Assembly: GCF_009688965.1 (NCBI RefSeq)
Contig: NZ_AP021875.1
Span: 1,240,001-1,304,000, forward strand
Direction of reading: 5' to 3'
Source of the DNA: Desulfosarcina widdelii
Lineage (GTDB): Bacteria; Desulfobacterota; Desulfobacteria; Desulfobacterales; Desulfosarcinaceae
DNA length: 64,000 nucleotides
Shown: piece by piece, positions 27,391 through 36,495 of the stretch
Position numbering within the stretch: the first letter of the stretch is position 1
How the letters are laid out: each line of letters opens with the position of its first letter
Notes under the pieces: generated by a model
Seen by the model: only the letters and a program-made list of their open reading frames with translations
Databases searched by the model: none
Told to the model about the DNA's origin: nothing
Program-made: the position numbers and the translations under genes

Positions 27391-28074
27391 TTATTCGGCC
27401 GGTGCACTTACGGTCAGCTTCTGTCCGACATGGATCACCGCCCCTTCGGACAGTTTATTGAGCGCTTTGAGTTTATCGACGGGCAGGTTATAGCGCCGGC
27501 TGATGCTGAACAGGGTGTCTCCGGCAACCACGGTGTGGATCTTGACGGTCCCTTTTCCACCGGCCGCCGGTTTGGCGGCAACGACTTTTTTAGCCGGCTG
27601 TTTTTCAAGAGCATCCACTTTTGCGAGCGTTTCATCGGTTTTTTTCTGCAGCGCATCCAGGCTCATGGCCAGATGGTCCATTCTCAGGGACATGGAAGCC
27701 TCGGAGCGATCGAAGCGGGTCTTGAATTTTTCGAAAGCTTTGGCCTGTTCCCATATTCGGGTGACTTTTTCGTCAATGCCTTCGTACTTGCTCAGCCGTT
27801 GCTCTAATTTCTGGATGGTTTCTTCCATCTCTTTGATACGGGTCAGATCGGCGGACTCGTTGATGTTGGAAAACAGCAGCACCACCAGCAGGACCACACC
27901 GGCGACGACGGCGATGCCCAGCCCCCAGTACAAATAGCGAACCGGATTGCCGGATAGAATAGTCGCTTTAGGGCCTCCTTTTTCCTTGAACGACGCGTAG
28001 CCGTCATTCTCGTAGTAGGGATCGTTCGTGTCCGGATCTTTACCGTTTGCGCTTTCCGTGTCTTTCCACTTCAT
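27391..28074 (-). CDS. membrane-anchored coiled-coil LysM protein
   Basis: 227 residues: a charged cytoplasmic N-terminus (1-45), one membrane helix (about 48-70), a coiled coil (~75-160, heptad-like KEMEETIQKLEQRLSKYEG), an Ala/Lys linker, and a C-terminal LysM domain (VVAGDTLFSISRRYNLPVDKLKALN). It would span the periplasm with LysM on peptidoglycan. No enzyme domain is present, so it is structural or a scaffold. GGAGG lies before the ATG. It may form an operon with the small membrane protein downstream. Confidence 0.8.
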   Translation of the reverse strand: MKWKDTESANGKDPDTNDPYYENDGYASFKEKGGPKATILSGNPVRYLYWGLGIAVVAGVVLLVVLLFSNINESADLTRIKEMEETIQKLEQRLSKYEGIDEKVTRIWEQAKAFEKFKTRFDRSEASMSLRMDHLAMSLDALQKKTDETLAKVDALEKQPAKKVVAAKPAAGGKGTVKIHTVVAGDTLFSISRRYNLPVDKLKALNKLSEGAVIHVGQKLTVSAPAE

Positions 28075-28321
28075 ATTCGTGCCTCCATCCCGTGCGGCAC
28101 CCGGTTGAATAAACTTGTTGAATGCTCAATGAATTTACTCTTCTATAAACTAAAAGGGCGATTGACATCAAGCCCAAAACCGGTGTTTTTCCATATGCGG
28201 GCGTCGTTGGCTATCGTTCGGCAGCGCACCGGGCCTAACAGTGGACTTTTTACGGGTCTCCAAACAAATGGGTTTTTGTCGGATTGCAGGTCGGCGTTGG
28301 GCGCTCCGGTTGGCCATCGTA

Positions 28322-28350
28322 TTGACCCGGTCTTGCATTTCATTTATTGT
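28322..28350 (+). promoter_or_regulatory. putative sigma-70 promoter of the 83-residue gene
   Basis: TTGACC and TATTGT are separated by 17 bases and lie about 40 bases before the ATG at 28388. Spacing and position are good; the -10 matches the consensus at four of six bases. The rest of the 313-base spacer 28075-28387 shows no gene. Confidence 0.5.
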
Positions 28351-28387
28351 GCAAGCATCTTTTCCAATACCCTGGCAGGTGAAATAT

Positions 28388-28639
28388 ATGAACAGCCATT
28401 CGCACCGCTTTATCGAAGAATTTGACGGATTCGTAGGATTCGGGCTCAACCGCGAGTCCGACAGCGATACAGTGATTTACTATCTTCAAAAATTTTCCGA
28501 TGACGATTTGATGGCCGTTTTGCGAAAGCGCCTGACCGACGAAGATCGTCAGGCAATTTTCGATTTGCTGTCGGGCCTTTTGCGAAAGCATCTCAGTGAA
28601 CCGGAGTATCATCGCTACTTTCTTAAAACCGATCATTAA
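28388..28639 (+). CDS. small conserved cytoplasmic protein
   Basis: 83 residues from ATG 28388, chosen because AGGTG lies before it and because the sequence from there (NSHSHRFIEEFDGFVGFGLNR) has a sound composition, while the longer frame upstream reads through the promoter. The body is charged and helical (FSDDDLMAVLRKRLTDEDRQAIFDLLSGLLRKHLSEPEYHRYF). No function is known. Its TAA stop overlaps the first bases of an inverted-repeat element, beyond which the M29 peptidase begins. Confidence 0.6.
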   Translation: MNSHSHRFIEEFDGFVGFGLNRESDSDTVIYYLQKFSDDDLMAVLRKRLTDEDRQAIFDLLSGLLRKHLSEPEYHRYFLKTDH

Positions 28640-28763
28640 CAGCGTCGTAAAAAGTTCGAGATCAAGGATTGCGAGTCCCGAGGAACGGAGACGTAATTAT
28701 AGCTACTCCGTATTGACGAGGCACGAAGCGTAACGCAGGTACCGGGCTTTTTACGACGCTGTT
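28638..28763. repeat. 126-base element with perfect 17-base terminal inverted repeats
   Basis: AACAGCGTCGTAAAAAG at 28638-28654 is the exact reverse complement of 28747-28763. The interior (about 90 bases) is non-coding with a second short internal symmetry (CCGAGGAACGGAG against CTCCGTATTGACGAGG). It starts inside the TAA of the small gene and ends 16 bases before the M29 start codon, so any transcript of the pair contains a long hairpin. It resembles a MITE or a dispersed RNA-hairpin repeat. Confidence 0.7.
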
Positions 28764-28779
28764 CAAAAATGGAGGGTGT

Positions 28780-29979
28780 ATGCTCAACGAGACCCAACTG
28801 GAACGTTACGCCGAAGTCCTGCTGTGGGGGCTGAAAACGGCACGCAACCAACCCTTTAAAAAAGGCGATGTGGTCCTGGTGCGCTTCAACCTGGACGCCG
28901 TCCGTCTGGCCGAAATTCTTGAAAGCCGCTTGCTGGAGATGGGAATGAATCCGGTTCGCCGCCTGAACCCGACCCCCTTGATGGAAAAAAATTTTTTCCA
29001 GCAGGCCAATCGCAATCAGCTAGTCTTCGATCCACCGGGAGAAGAGGCGCTCTACCGCAGCCTCAACGGCTCCATTTTTCTGCACGCCCCGGCATCGATC
29101 ACCCATCTGAGCGCCATCGATCCCAAAAAAATCGGTCGCTTCACCCTGTCCAAAAAGCACCTTCGGGATATCCTCGACCAGCGCGAACAGGCCGGTGAAT
29201 TTGGCTGGACCCTCTGCATGCTGCCTACGGCCGAACTGGCCCGCCATGCCGGTCTGGACGAAGCGGACTACGCCAAGCAAATTGTAAAGGCCTGCTTTTT
29301 AAACCGGCGCGATCCCGTGGCACAATGGAAAACCGTTTTTAAAAATGCCGCCTCCATCAAACGCTGGCTCAACGGCATGGACGTCAAACACTACCAGGTC
29401 GAATCCGCCAACGTCGACCTGAAAATCACCCCGGGAAAGCAGCGGCAATGGATCGGCATCTCGGGGCACAACATCCCCAGTTTCGAACTTTTTGTCTCGC
29501 CCGATTGGCGCGGCACCAGTGGAACCTATTATGCGGATCAGCCTTCCTACCGAAGCGGCAACCTGGTCCGCAGGGTACGTCTGGAGTTTAAAAAGGGCGT
29601 TGCCGTCGACATCCGGGCCGATGAAGGGGTCGACTTCGTCAAAAAACAGTTGAAGATGGACCGCGGTGCCTCGCGTCTCGGCGAATTCTCCCTGACCGAC
29701 AAACGCTTTTCCAAGATCGATCGGTTCATGGCCAACACGCTGTTCGACGAGAATTACGGGGGGCGCTGGGGAAACTGCCACGTGGCGCTGGGTGCCAGCT
29801 ATGCGGACACCTTCAGCGGCGACGGCAAGACGCTCACCAAAGCGCTCAAGACCCGCCTGGGGTTCAACGACTCGGCGCTTCATTGGGATCTGGTCAACAC
29901 GGAGAAAAAACGCGTCGTGGCCCATCTGCAAGATGGCCGTCGAGAGACGATTTACGAAAATGGTCGGTTTAAGTGCTGA
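28780..29979 (+). CDS. M29 family metallo-aminopeptidase
   Basis: 399 residues of the thermophilic aminopeptidase (AmpS/PepS) family. The metal and catalytic positions are recognisable: Glu in NIPSFELFVSPDW, Glu in SRLGEFSLTD, His and Tyr in GNCHVALGASYADTF, and His-x-Asp in SALHWDLV. It should remove N-terminal residues from peptides using two metal ions in the cytoplasm. GGAGGG precedes the ATG. Its end overlaps the end of the convergent response-regulator gene by 11 bases. Confidence 0.85.
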   Translation: MLNETQLERYAEVLLWGLKTARNQPFKKGDVVLVRFNLDAVRLAEILESRLLEMGMNPVRRLNPTPLMEKNFFQQANRNQLVFDPPGEEALYRSLNGSIFLHAPASITHLSAIDPKKIGRFTLSKKHLRDILDQREQAGEFGWTLCMLPTAELARHAGLDEADYAKQIVKACFLNRRDPVAQWKTVFKNAASIKRWLNGMDVKHYQVESANVDLKITPGKQRQWIGISGHNIPSFELFVSPDWRGTSGTYYADQPSYRSGNLVRRVRLEFKKGVAVDIRADEGVDFVKKQLKMDRGASRLGEFSLTDKRFSKIDRFMANTLFDENYGGRWGNCHVALGASYADTFSGDGKTLTKALKTRLGFNDSALHWDLVNTEKKRVVAHLQDGRRETIYENGRFKC

Positions 29980-30385
29980 GCCTCGGTTTGACGGAATCTT
30001 CGGAAAGGGCTGCAACGTAGGACGAGCCGGGTTGGCACCGGCCGGCAGTTAACGATCTGGTGGTTTTCATGAGTTGGTCGATGCCGAAAGGTTTGGACAG
30101 CACCTCGTCGAAACGATGATTGTTCAGGTTCCAGGGGGTGCCAGACATCCCGATCACCGGCGTTCCCCTGTGCTCCGAATTTCTGATGTGGTTCACGACC
30201 TGGTGACCGTCCGCCTCGGGCATGCAGACGTCCGTAATGACAAGATCGTAACGGTCCGTATCGAATTTGGCGATGCCGGCCATTCCGTCCTGCGCCGTCT
30301 CCACGGCGTAGTCCAACATTTGGAGGGCTTGTTTGACGAGATTGCGGATCATCCCCTCGTCATCGATCACCAAAACTTTGCACAT
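29969..30385 (-). CDS. stand-alone response regulator receiver
   Basis: 138 residues: one receiver domain with the acidic pocket (VIDDE), the phospho-acceptor Asp in DLVITDVCMPEADG, the conserved Thr/Ser position (GMSG) and Lys in LSKPFG. No output domain follows; the last ~20 residues are unstructured. ATG 30385 is chosen over an upstream in-frame GTG because of CAGGTG before it. No histidine kinase is adjacent, so its partner is elsewhere. Confidence 0.85.
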   Translation of the reverse strand: MCKVLVIDDEGMIRNLVKQALQMLDYAVETAQDGMAGIAKFDTDRYDLVITDVCMPEADGHQVVNHIRNSEHRGTPVIGMSGTPWNLNNHRFDEVLSKPFGIDQLMKTTRSLTAGRCQPGSSYVAALSEDSVKPRLST

Positions 30386-30576
30386 GAAATTCACCTGGGA
30401 AGAATGTCTTGCAGTTGTGGATCTGATACCTCAATCGAAGACTTGTGTCAACACCATCTGGTAGTTCTTCCCACAAAAAACCACCATATGTGGTAAACCA
30501 CTTGTATTTCTGGAAATTTCGATTCAGTGTCGTTGCAGCCCATGCCAACGGGTTCACCGCTGCCAAAAAACAGATC

Positions 30577-30602
30577 AGGCCCGGCGCTTTACCGTCGGGC
30601 CT
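30577..30602. terminator. hairpin terminator of the DUF151 gene
   Basis: AGGCCCGGCG pairs with CGTCGGGCCT across a six-base loop. T-runs occur on both sides (GTGTTTTTT on the plus strand, GTTTTTT on the minus strand), so it can end the minus-strand gene at 30640. Confidence 0.7.
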
Positions 30603-30639
30603 GCTGTGTTTTTTCGCGTTGTCGATCAGGGGCTTTTAC

Positions 30640-31137
30640 TTAAACTTTGTACTTGCCAAAATCTTCAGGGGAAAGCTTTTCAAGATACTCGGCCCACTTT
30701 TTCCCTTCCTCGCTTTCGTCAAGCGCTTCTCCGGGTTCCTGTCCGAGCTGGGACTTTTCGATCACGCGGTCGTCCACAAAAATCGGCGCCTGGTATCTCA
30801 GGGCCAGGGCAATGGCGTCGCTGGGCCGGGCATCCATGGTGAACGATTTTTCTTCGGAGGCAAAATGGATTTCGGCGAAAAAAGTGTTGTCCCGCAGGTC
30901 GCAGATATCCACCCGATTGATCTGAATGTTCAACATCTGAGTCAGATTTTTGAACAGGTCGTGGGTCATGGGGCGGTCGAACTGAATGTCCTGCAGGGCC
31001 GACGCAATGGAAGTGGCCTCCAGCAAACCGATCCAGATGGGAAGGGTTTTCTCCCCCTCCTCGGTTTTGAGAAGGATGATCGGGGTATTGGATGCCGGGT
31101 CCATGGCCAGGCCTGCGATGTTAACCTTATGCAGCAA
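30640..31137 (-). CDS. DUF151 bifunctional nuclease-like protein
   Basis: 165 residues of the bifunctional nuclease (BFN) domain family: ILLKTEEGEKTLPIWIGLLEATSIA, RPMTHDLF and ARPSDAIALALRYQAPIFV are the hallmark segments. Plant members have DNase and RNase activity; bacterial ones are poorly known. The C-terminal 30 residues are acidic. The start is a TTG at 31137 preceded by GGAG and eight bases. It follows miaB by 16 bases and probably shares its transcript. Confidence 0.85.
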   Translation of the reverse strand: MLHKVNIAGLAMDPASNTPIILLKTEEGEKTLPIWIGLLEATSIASALQDIQFDRPMTHDLFKNLTQMLNIQINRVDICDLRDNTFFAEIHFASEEKSFTMDARPSDAIALALRYQAPIFVDDRVIEKSQLGQEPGEALDESEEGKKWAEYLEKLSPEDFGKYKV

Positions 31138-31153
31138 AATCGGGTTCTCCTTT

Positions 31154-32548
31154 TTACGGTTCGGCGCCCATCGATCCCTGGACGCGTCGGCCCCACAGCG
31201 AGTGGGCGTAAGCTCCTTCTATCATGATATCCGCAAACTCCCCTGTCAATATTTCTTTGTTTGCCGAATGTGCGTCCGAGGCGCTGAAATGGACGATATG
31301 GTTGGACGAGGCCCGACCGCTCCACCGTATCTTGGGACTGCCGCCTGCGCCGGTCGAATCGTCAAGGCCCCGACTGGGTCCTTCGACCAGCACGGTGCGG
31401 ACCCGGCCCACCATGGCTTCGTGTTTTTCCCGGGTAATGGTCTGCTGCAGATCCAGCAGCGCCTGAAGCCGCTCTTTTTTTACGCTTTCGGAAACCTTGC
31501 CGGAAAACTTGGCCGCCGGCGCGTTGGGCCGGTCTGAGTACATAAAGGCGAAAAGCCCGTCGTAGCGAACGGCTTCGATCAGTTCCAGGGTCCGCTGAAA
31601 CTGCCTGTCGGTTTCGCCGGGAAAGCCCACGATAAAATCCGAAGTAACGGCGATGTCCGGACAGACCTGTCTGAGCCGTGCAAGTTTTTCCAGGTAAGCC
31701 GAACTCGAATACCTGCGGTTCATGCGGCTGAGGATGTCGTCGTCGCCGGACTGCACTGGCAGATGAATATGGCGGCACAGTTTGTCCAGTTTCCCGAAAG
31801 CCTGAATCAGTTCATCGGATAAGTCTTTGGGGTGCGAGGTCGTAAATCGAATCCGTCCCAATCCTTCGATGGCGTTTACCCGCTCCAGCAGCTCGGCGAA
31901 GCTGCAAAGCCCCTCCTTGTTCCCATAGCTGTTCACGTTCTGCCCCAGCAGGGTCACTTCGCGGATTCCCCGGTCCACGCGCATGCGAATCTCTTCTATG
32001 ATGCGGTCCGGGTGGCGGCTGGCCTCCCGGCCGCGAACGTGAGGCACCACGCAATAGGTGCAGTAATTGTCGCAGCCGCGCATGATGGTGACAAACGCCG
32101 AGACCTGGCCTTCGTTAAGGGGTCCGTCGACCGGCCGATCCGTTTCGATGGTTTCCGACAGACGGACATCCACGATGCGACAGTGCGAAGACTCGATGCG
32201 TCGGACCATCTCCGGCAGACGAAAAATGGCATGGGTGCCGAAAACCAGGTCCACATGGGGCATGCGCTTTAATACCGCCTCGCCTTCCTGCTGGGCCACG
32301 CACCCGCCCATGGCGACGATCAGCGAAGGCCTGGCGGCCTTGATTTTTGCCAGGCGCCCGAGAAAACTGAAGGCTTTCTGCTCGGCTTTCTCCCGGATGG
32401 TGCAGGTGTTGACAACGACCATGTCCGCCGATTCTATGGCATCGGTTTGCGTATATCCCAATGGCGCCAGAACACCGGCAATCTGGCCGGCATCGTAAAC
32501 GTTCATCTGGCAGCCGATGGTATTGATATAAAGCCGTTTCACTTTCAT
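31154..32548 (-). CDS. miaB: tRNA methylthiotransferase MiaB
   Basis: 464 residues. The N-terminal MTTase domain has Cys13, Cys49 and Cys83 for the auxiliary [4Fe-4S] cluster. The radical SAM domain has Cys159-xxx-Cys163-xx-Cys166 (GCDNYCTYCVVPHVRGRE), and a TRAM domain follows at the end. It adds the methylthio group to i6A37 of tRNAs, giving ms2i6A. The sequence around VVPHVRGRE and TTSHPKDL fits MiaB and not MtaB or RimO. The operon runs DUF4911-miaB-DUF151. Confidence 0.92.
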   Translation of the reverse strand: MKVKRLYINTIGCQMNVYDAGQIAGVLAPLGYTQTDAIESADMVVVNTCTIREKAEQKAFSFLGRLAKIKAARPSLIVAMGGCVAQQEGEAVLKRMPHVDLVFGTHAIFRLPEMVRRIESSHCRIVDVRLSETIETDRPVDGPLNEGQVSAFVTIMRGCDNYCTYCVVPHVRGREASRHPDRIIEEIRMRVDRGIREVTLLGQNVNSYGNKEGLCSFAELLERVNAIEGLGRIRFTTSHPKDLSDELIQAFGKLDKLCRHIHLPVQSGDDDILSRMNRRYSSSAYLEKLARLRQVCPDIAVTSDFIVGFPGETDRQFQRTLELIEAVRYDGLFAFMYSDRPNAPAAKFSGKVSESVKKERLQALLDLQQTITREKHEAMVGRVRTVLVEGPSRGLDDSTGAGGSPKIRWSGRASSNHIVHFSASDAHSANKEILTGEFADIMIEGAYAHSLWGRRVQGSMGAEP

Positions 32549-32566
32549 GTCTGACGAAAAACCCTT

Positions 32567-32860
32567 CTAATCCGAATTCGATCCTTTTTTTCCTGCGTCA
32601 CAGGCGCAGTGCTCCGACTCTGCCAAAACCGTGGCAGCGGCGTCATCGACCACGGTCATTTCGAACTCACGGGAAAGATCGGCCACGATGCCGTCCACAA
32701 GCGTTTCACAGCCTGGTGCAATACGAAGCTGTACCAGTCCACGACGGGCATCCACGGTGGACAGCACGGCCACGTTGTCGTAGGCTTCGAGAATGAACTT
32801 GACGAAGCTGATCCGGCTTCGGTCCACTCGATAGCAGCGACTGCTTGTTTCCAATTTCAC
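32567..32860 (-). CDS. DUF4911 domain protein
   Basis: 97 residues, soluble, matching the small DUF4911 family seen in Desulfobacterota (SRISFVKFILEAYDNVAVLSTVD, RGLVQLRIAPGCETLVDGIV). The fold resembles an ACT- or ferredoxin-like alpha/beta unit, and its end carries CAC, but no ligand is known. It starts at a GTG. It stands just upstream of miaB (18 bases), which suggests a link with tRNA modification or simple cotranscription. It is divergent from recJ. Confidence 0.7.
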   Translation of the reverse strand: MKLETSSRCYRVDRSRISFVKFILEAYDNVAVLSTVDARRGLVQLRIAPGCETLVDGIVADLSREFEMTVVDDAAATVLAESEHCACDAGKKGSNSD

Positions 32861-32952
32861 CTATCACCGGACCTTTCCCGTTTACAACCCCAACTTGCGT
32901 CGCAGTCGGTTTGGCTCTTGTTCCATTCTTTATAATAAGATATGCCCCCTGA

Positions 32953-34671
32953 ATGGAAAAACAATGGCAGATGCTGCATCCCGACGAGAAAACCGTTCGC
33001 CTTCTGGAGCGTGAGGCAGGCTGCCCTCCCCTGATGGCCAGGCTTTTGGCCATTCGCGGCATTCGCACCCGCCGCCAGGCCAGACGATTTTTGAATCCCC
33101 TACTGCGTGATCTCACTTCGCCGCTGGAAATGACCGGAATGCCCGCGGCGGTGGACCGGATCCGACGCGCACTGACGGCCCGGGAAAAAATCCTCGTCTT
33201 CGGCGACTACGATGCCGACGGGGTTACCGCCACCGCGGTACTGGTCTCTTTTTTAAGACAATGCGGTGCGCAGGTCGTATATCACATCCCCTATCGCATG
33301 GCGGAAGGGTATGGACTGGGAACCGATTTTATCCGCGGACGGGCCCGCAGCATCGGCGCGGACCTGATCGTTACCGCGGACTGCGGGTCGAGCAGCCATG
33401 AAGCCGTTCACCTTGCCAGCGAACTCGGCATCGATACCATTGTTACCGATCACCACCCCGTTGACCGGGCGCCGGAATCGGCCGTTGCCGTAGTCAATCC
33501 ATCCAGCCCGGAGGGTCAGACCGATTTGGCGCACCTGGCCGGCGTCGGCGTGGCCTTTTACCTGGTCGTCGCCCTGCGGGCCCATCTGCGAGAAAAAGGC
33601 TTTTGGAAAACCCGCCCGGAGCCCAACCTGAAGCAATTGTGCGACCTGGTGGCCCTGGGTACGGTTGCCGATGTCTCCCCCCTGATTCTCGACAACCGGA
33701 CATTGACGGCAACCGGTCTTGAGCAGATCAACGCCGGTTTGCGTCCCGGCATCCGGGCGTTGATGCGCACCAGTGGTGCGCCCCAGGCATCGGCGGATGC
33801 GGAAACCATTGCCTTTAAATTGGCCCCCCGAATCAACGCCGCCGGACGCGTGGCCCACGCCCGCATCGCATGCGAACTGCTGCTGACCGACGACCACCGC
33901 AGGGCCAATCGCCTGGCGGCAGCCCTGGGCAGGCTTAACGGCCGCAGGCAGGCCATGGAGAGCGACGTGCTGCAATCGATCCTGTCCCGGTTTGATCGTC
34001 GTCCTGAACTGCTCGACCGCCCGGCTCTGGTGGTCCACGGAAACGGCTGGCACGAGGGCGTTCTGGGCATTGTCGCATCGCGCCTCGCCAGGCAGTTTCA
34101 CCGTCCCTCGATCGTGCTGGCAACGGGCAACGGAACCGCCAAGGGTTCGGCCCGCAGTGTCGAAGGCATCGACATATCGGTGGCCCTGAATCGCTGTGAA
34201 GATCTGCTGGATCGTTTCGGCGGCCATCCGTTGGCCGCCGGTCTCAGTCTGGGCACCGACCGCCTGGCGGATTTCGCCGCCTGTCTTGAAACCGCGGTTG
34301 AAGCGTTGGCGGCCCGGCGTGAAGCGACGCCGACGCTTTCCATCGACGCCCGTCTGCCGCTGGACGATGTAACGCCCGAACTGATGGACGGATTGGCGCG
34401 TCTGGGCCCCTTTGGCCAGGGCAATCCTCACCCGCTGTTCGTGGATACCGGCATCCGGGTGAAAGACTGCCGGATCGTGGGGGATAACCACCGCAAAATG
34501 GTTCTTGAAAGCGGTTCGAGCGGCAACGGTGCCCGGCCAGCCATCCAATTCAATGTGCCCGGCGATCTGCCGGTCGCCGATCGCTTCGAAAAAATCGCCT
34601 ATCGTCCCCAGTGGAATCACTGGAACGGCAAAAAACATCTGCAGATCGTCATTGAAGACGTGGTTCGGTGA
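32953..34671 (+). CDS. recJ: single-strand DNA exonuclease RecJ
   Basis: 572 residues of the DHH phosphoesterase family. FGDYDADG at 83-90 and the DHH motif at 166-168 (TDHHPVD) bind the two Mn2+ ions, GVGVAFYL and APRINAAGR follow, and a DHHA1-type GGHPLAAGL is near 415. RecJ degrades 5' single-stranded ends in recombination and mismatch repair. No strong ribosome site precedes the ATG. A C-terminal OB-like part ends with NGKKHLQIVIEDV. Confidence 0.9.
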   Translation: MEKQWQMLHPDEKTVRLLEREAGCPPLMARLLAIRGIRTRRQARRFLNPLLRDLTSPLEMTGMPAAVDRIRRALTAREKILVFGDYDADGVTATAVLVSFLRQCGAQVVYHIPYRMAEGYGLGTDFIRGRARSIGADLIVTADCGSSSHEAVHLASELGIDTIVTDHHPVDRAPESAVAVVNPSSPEGQTDLAHLAGVGVAFYLVVALRAHLREKGFWKTRPEPNLKQLCDLVALGTVADVSPLILDNRTLTATGLEQINAGLRPGIRALMRTSGAPQASADAETIAFKLAPRINAAGRVAHARIACELLLTDDHRRANRLAAALGRLNGRRQAMESDVLQSILSRFDRRPELLDRPALVVHGNGWHEGVLGIVASRLARQFHRPSIVLATGNGTAKGSARSVEGIDISVALNRCEDLLDRFGGHPLAAGLSLGTDRLADFAACLETAVEALAARREATPTLSIDARLPLDDVTPELMDGLARLGPFGQGNPHPLFVDTGIRVKDCRIVGDNHRKMVLESGSSGNGARPAIQFNVPGDLPVADRFEKIAYRPQWNHWNGKKHLQIVIEDVVR

Positions 34672-34829
34672 CCATGAGGGTTCAAATGCATCGGCGCGCT
34701 CCGCTGTTTCCCTTCCTGCAAATTCTTCGCCTCAACCCTCTTTTTAACTTGCATTGCCCGGCCTATCTTTCCTATATAGAGCCATAACAGATGGACTGGT
34801 AAAAGCGACCCAAAGACAGGTGAACCTCC

Positions 34830-35249
34830 ATGGCCAAAGTTTTCAGACCCAGCAACCGGGAATCGAGCATTCTGTCCAGAATCGAATCCTCTAAAGAACA
34901 CGCACGGCGGACAGCCATCAACATGGTAAGGGAAGACCCGGTTCGGTTCGCCAATCCCATCGCCATGAAACTCGTGGAGGAGCACCTGGTGGAAACCACC
35001 AACAAGAACACGTTGGAGGAGCAGATCGCCAAGTGCTTGGAAACCCTTACCCACGCCGATGAATTCGACGTGGATTACCAGATTGCGCCCTTTCGCAACC
35101 TGGTCCAGCAGCCCAACGTCGTCAGTCTCTACGTTACCGCCTTCGTCATCGAGAAATTGATCGACCACAAGTGCGTGGTGGACATTTACGGATCGGATGC
35201 CGACATCTACCTGTGCATCCACAAACAGGTCGCCAAGCTCCTGCCCTGA
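34830..35249 (+). CDS. conserved hypothetical protein
   Basis: 139 soluble residues, helical at first (SSILSRIESSKEHARRTAINMV) then mixed, ending in FVIEKLIDHKCVVDIYGSDADIYLCIHKQV. No domain or motif is recognised. AGGTGAACC precedes the ATG. It lies nine bases upstream of the MBL-fold gene, so the two are almost certainly one transcript. I recall similar proteins only from deltaproteobacteria. Confidence 0.65.
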   Translation: MAKVFRPSNRESSILSRIESSKEHARRTAINMVREDPVRFANPIAMKLVEEHLVETTNKNTLEEQIAKCLETLTHADEFDVDYQIAPFRNLVQQPNVVSLYVTAFVIEKLIDHKCVVDIYGSDADIYLCIHKQVAKLLP

Positions 35250-35257
35250 GCTGCGGC

Positions 35258-36259
35258 ATGGGCCCGACGTTTCTCCCCCGGCTGGTCAACGGGCCCTTTG
35301 ACGACCCGGCCCTGTTCATTCCCCTGCGAAACGAGAAGCGGGCCCTGCTCTTCGACCTGGGCGATATCACGGCCCTGGCCTCCCGGGAAGTTCTCAAGCT
35401 CAGCCACATCTTCGTCACCCACACCCATGTGGACCATTTCATCGGTTTCGACCGTGTCCTGCGCCTGCTTCTGGGCCGCGACAAGGATCTTTACCTGTAT
35501 GGTCCCCAGGGGTTTCTGGACAACCTGGCGGGAAAGCTGGCCGGCTACTGCTGGAACCTGGTGGAGAACTACGAAAACCGGTTCACCCTGCATGCCGTGG
35601 AATTGCATCCCGACCGGGCGCTTTGCCGCAGCTACACCTGCCACAAACGGTTTGTCGCCGAAGGCGTTCGGGAGATCCCCTTTGACGGGGTTGTGCTCGA
35701 CGAGGCGTCCCTGTGCATCCGGGCCATTCACCTCGACCACGGAATTCCCGTGCTGGCCTTTCGCCTGGACGAACGCTTTCACATCAACATCATCAAAACG
35801 GCGCTGGTAGAAATGGACCTTGCCCCCGGCCCCTGGTTGAACCGGTTTAAGAAAATGCTCTATGAGGGTGTGGATTTGGATGCGACCATTGAGATTCCAG
35901 GCCCTGCGCCGGGAGCGCTACCCAGACGATTATCTGTGGGGGTCTTGAAAACACGCATCGTTCGCATCTCTCCCGGCCAGCGATTAGCCTACGTTGCCGA
36001 CGCGGCCGGCACCCCGGACAACCTGGAGAAAATCGCGTCGTTCTGCCGCGATGTCGACCACCTTTTCGTGGAGGCGGCTTTCTCTGACCGGCATCGGGAC
36101 GTCGCCTTGCAGAAACTGCATCTCACCGCCCGCCAGGCCGGCGAACTGGCGCGGGCCTGCCGGGTAAAACAGTATAGCCTTTTCCACTATTCACCGCGCT
36201 ATTCGGATTGTCCGGAATTATTGGAAGAAGAAGCGGCCCGTTCGTTTCTCAACGAGTAA
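35258..36259 (+). CDS. MBL-fold hydrolase, RNase Z-like
   Basis: 333 residues from ATG 35258 (the longer frame runs into the preceding gene). The metallo-beta-lactamase motif HTHVDHFIGFD gives the first zinc ligands; later ones are plausible at LDHGIPVLAF, VADAAGTPDN and HYSPRY. The layout resembles RNase Z (tRNA 3' processing), but the exosite arm is not clear, so another phosphodiesterase role is possible. Its partner is the hypothetical protein just upstream. Confidence 0.75.
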   Translation: MGPTFLPRLVNGPFDDPALFIPLRNEKRALLFDLGDITALASREVLKLSHIFVTHTHVDHFIGFDRVLRLLLGRDKDLYLYGPQGFLDNLAGKLAGYCWNLVENYENRFTLHAVELHPDRALCRSYTCHKRFVAEGVREIPFDGVVLDEASLCIRAIHLDHGIPVLAFRLDERFHINIIKTALVEMDLAPGPWLNRFKKMLYEGVDLDATIEIPGPAPGALPRRLSVGVLKTRIVRISPGQRLAYVADAAGTPDNLEKIASFCRDVDHLFVEAAFSDRHRDVALQKLHLTARQAGELARACRVKQYSLFHYSPRYSDCPELLEEEAARSFLNE

Positions 36260-36324
36260 TGGGCCGCCATCGTGGGTTTCCCGATTCCGCTGCGCAGATG
36301 GGTTGGATGAACAGCAAGATACTC

Positions 36325-36495
36325 AGAAGCTATCTTAAAAATAAGATTGCGGTTCAAGATCAAGGCGGATTCGCGTTTCGAACCGCAGGTGCCCGAAGGA
36401 AATGCCCTTGGGGTGCATATTAGCAATATGTTGAGGATTTGAAACGCTAATCCAACACCGATATTGAGCTGGAAGATATTTTTAAGATGGCTTCT
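36325..36495. repeat. 171-base element with 19-base terminal inverted repeats
   Basis: AGAAGCTATCTTAAAAATA at 36325-36343 is complementary, with one mismatch, to 36477-36495. The inside is non-coding and includes the small symmetry GCGGTTC...GAACCGC at about 36350-36385. The right end touches the TGA stop codon of the minus-strand methyltransferase gene. No transposase is present. It may mark the left border of a lower-GC gene block. Confidence 0.65.

Noticed and set aside
28640..28761. CRISPR or tRNA-like reading of the inverted-repeat element
   Set aside because: There is a single unit with no spacer array and no cloverleaf; a terminal inverted repeat explains it better.
33253..34638. 461-codon open frame antisense to recJ
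   Set aside because: It is an exact shadow of a well-supported gene; its composition is Gly/Gln/His-rich with no domain, as expected from reversed GC-rich codons.
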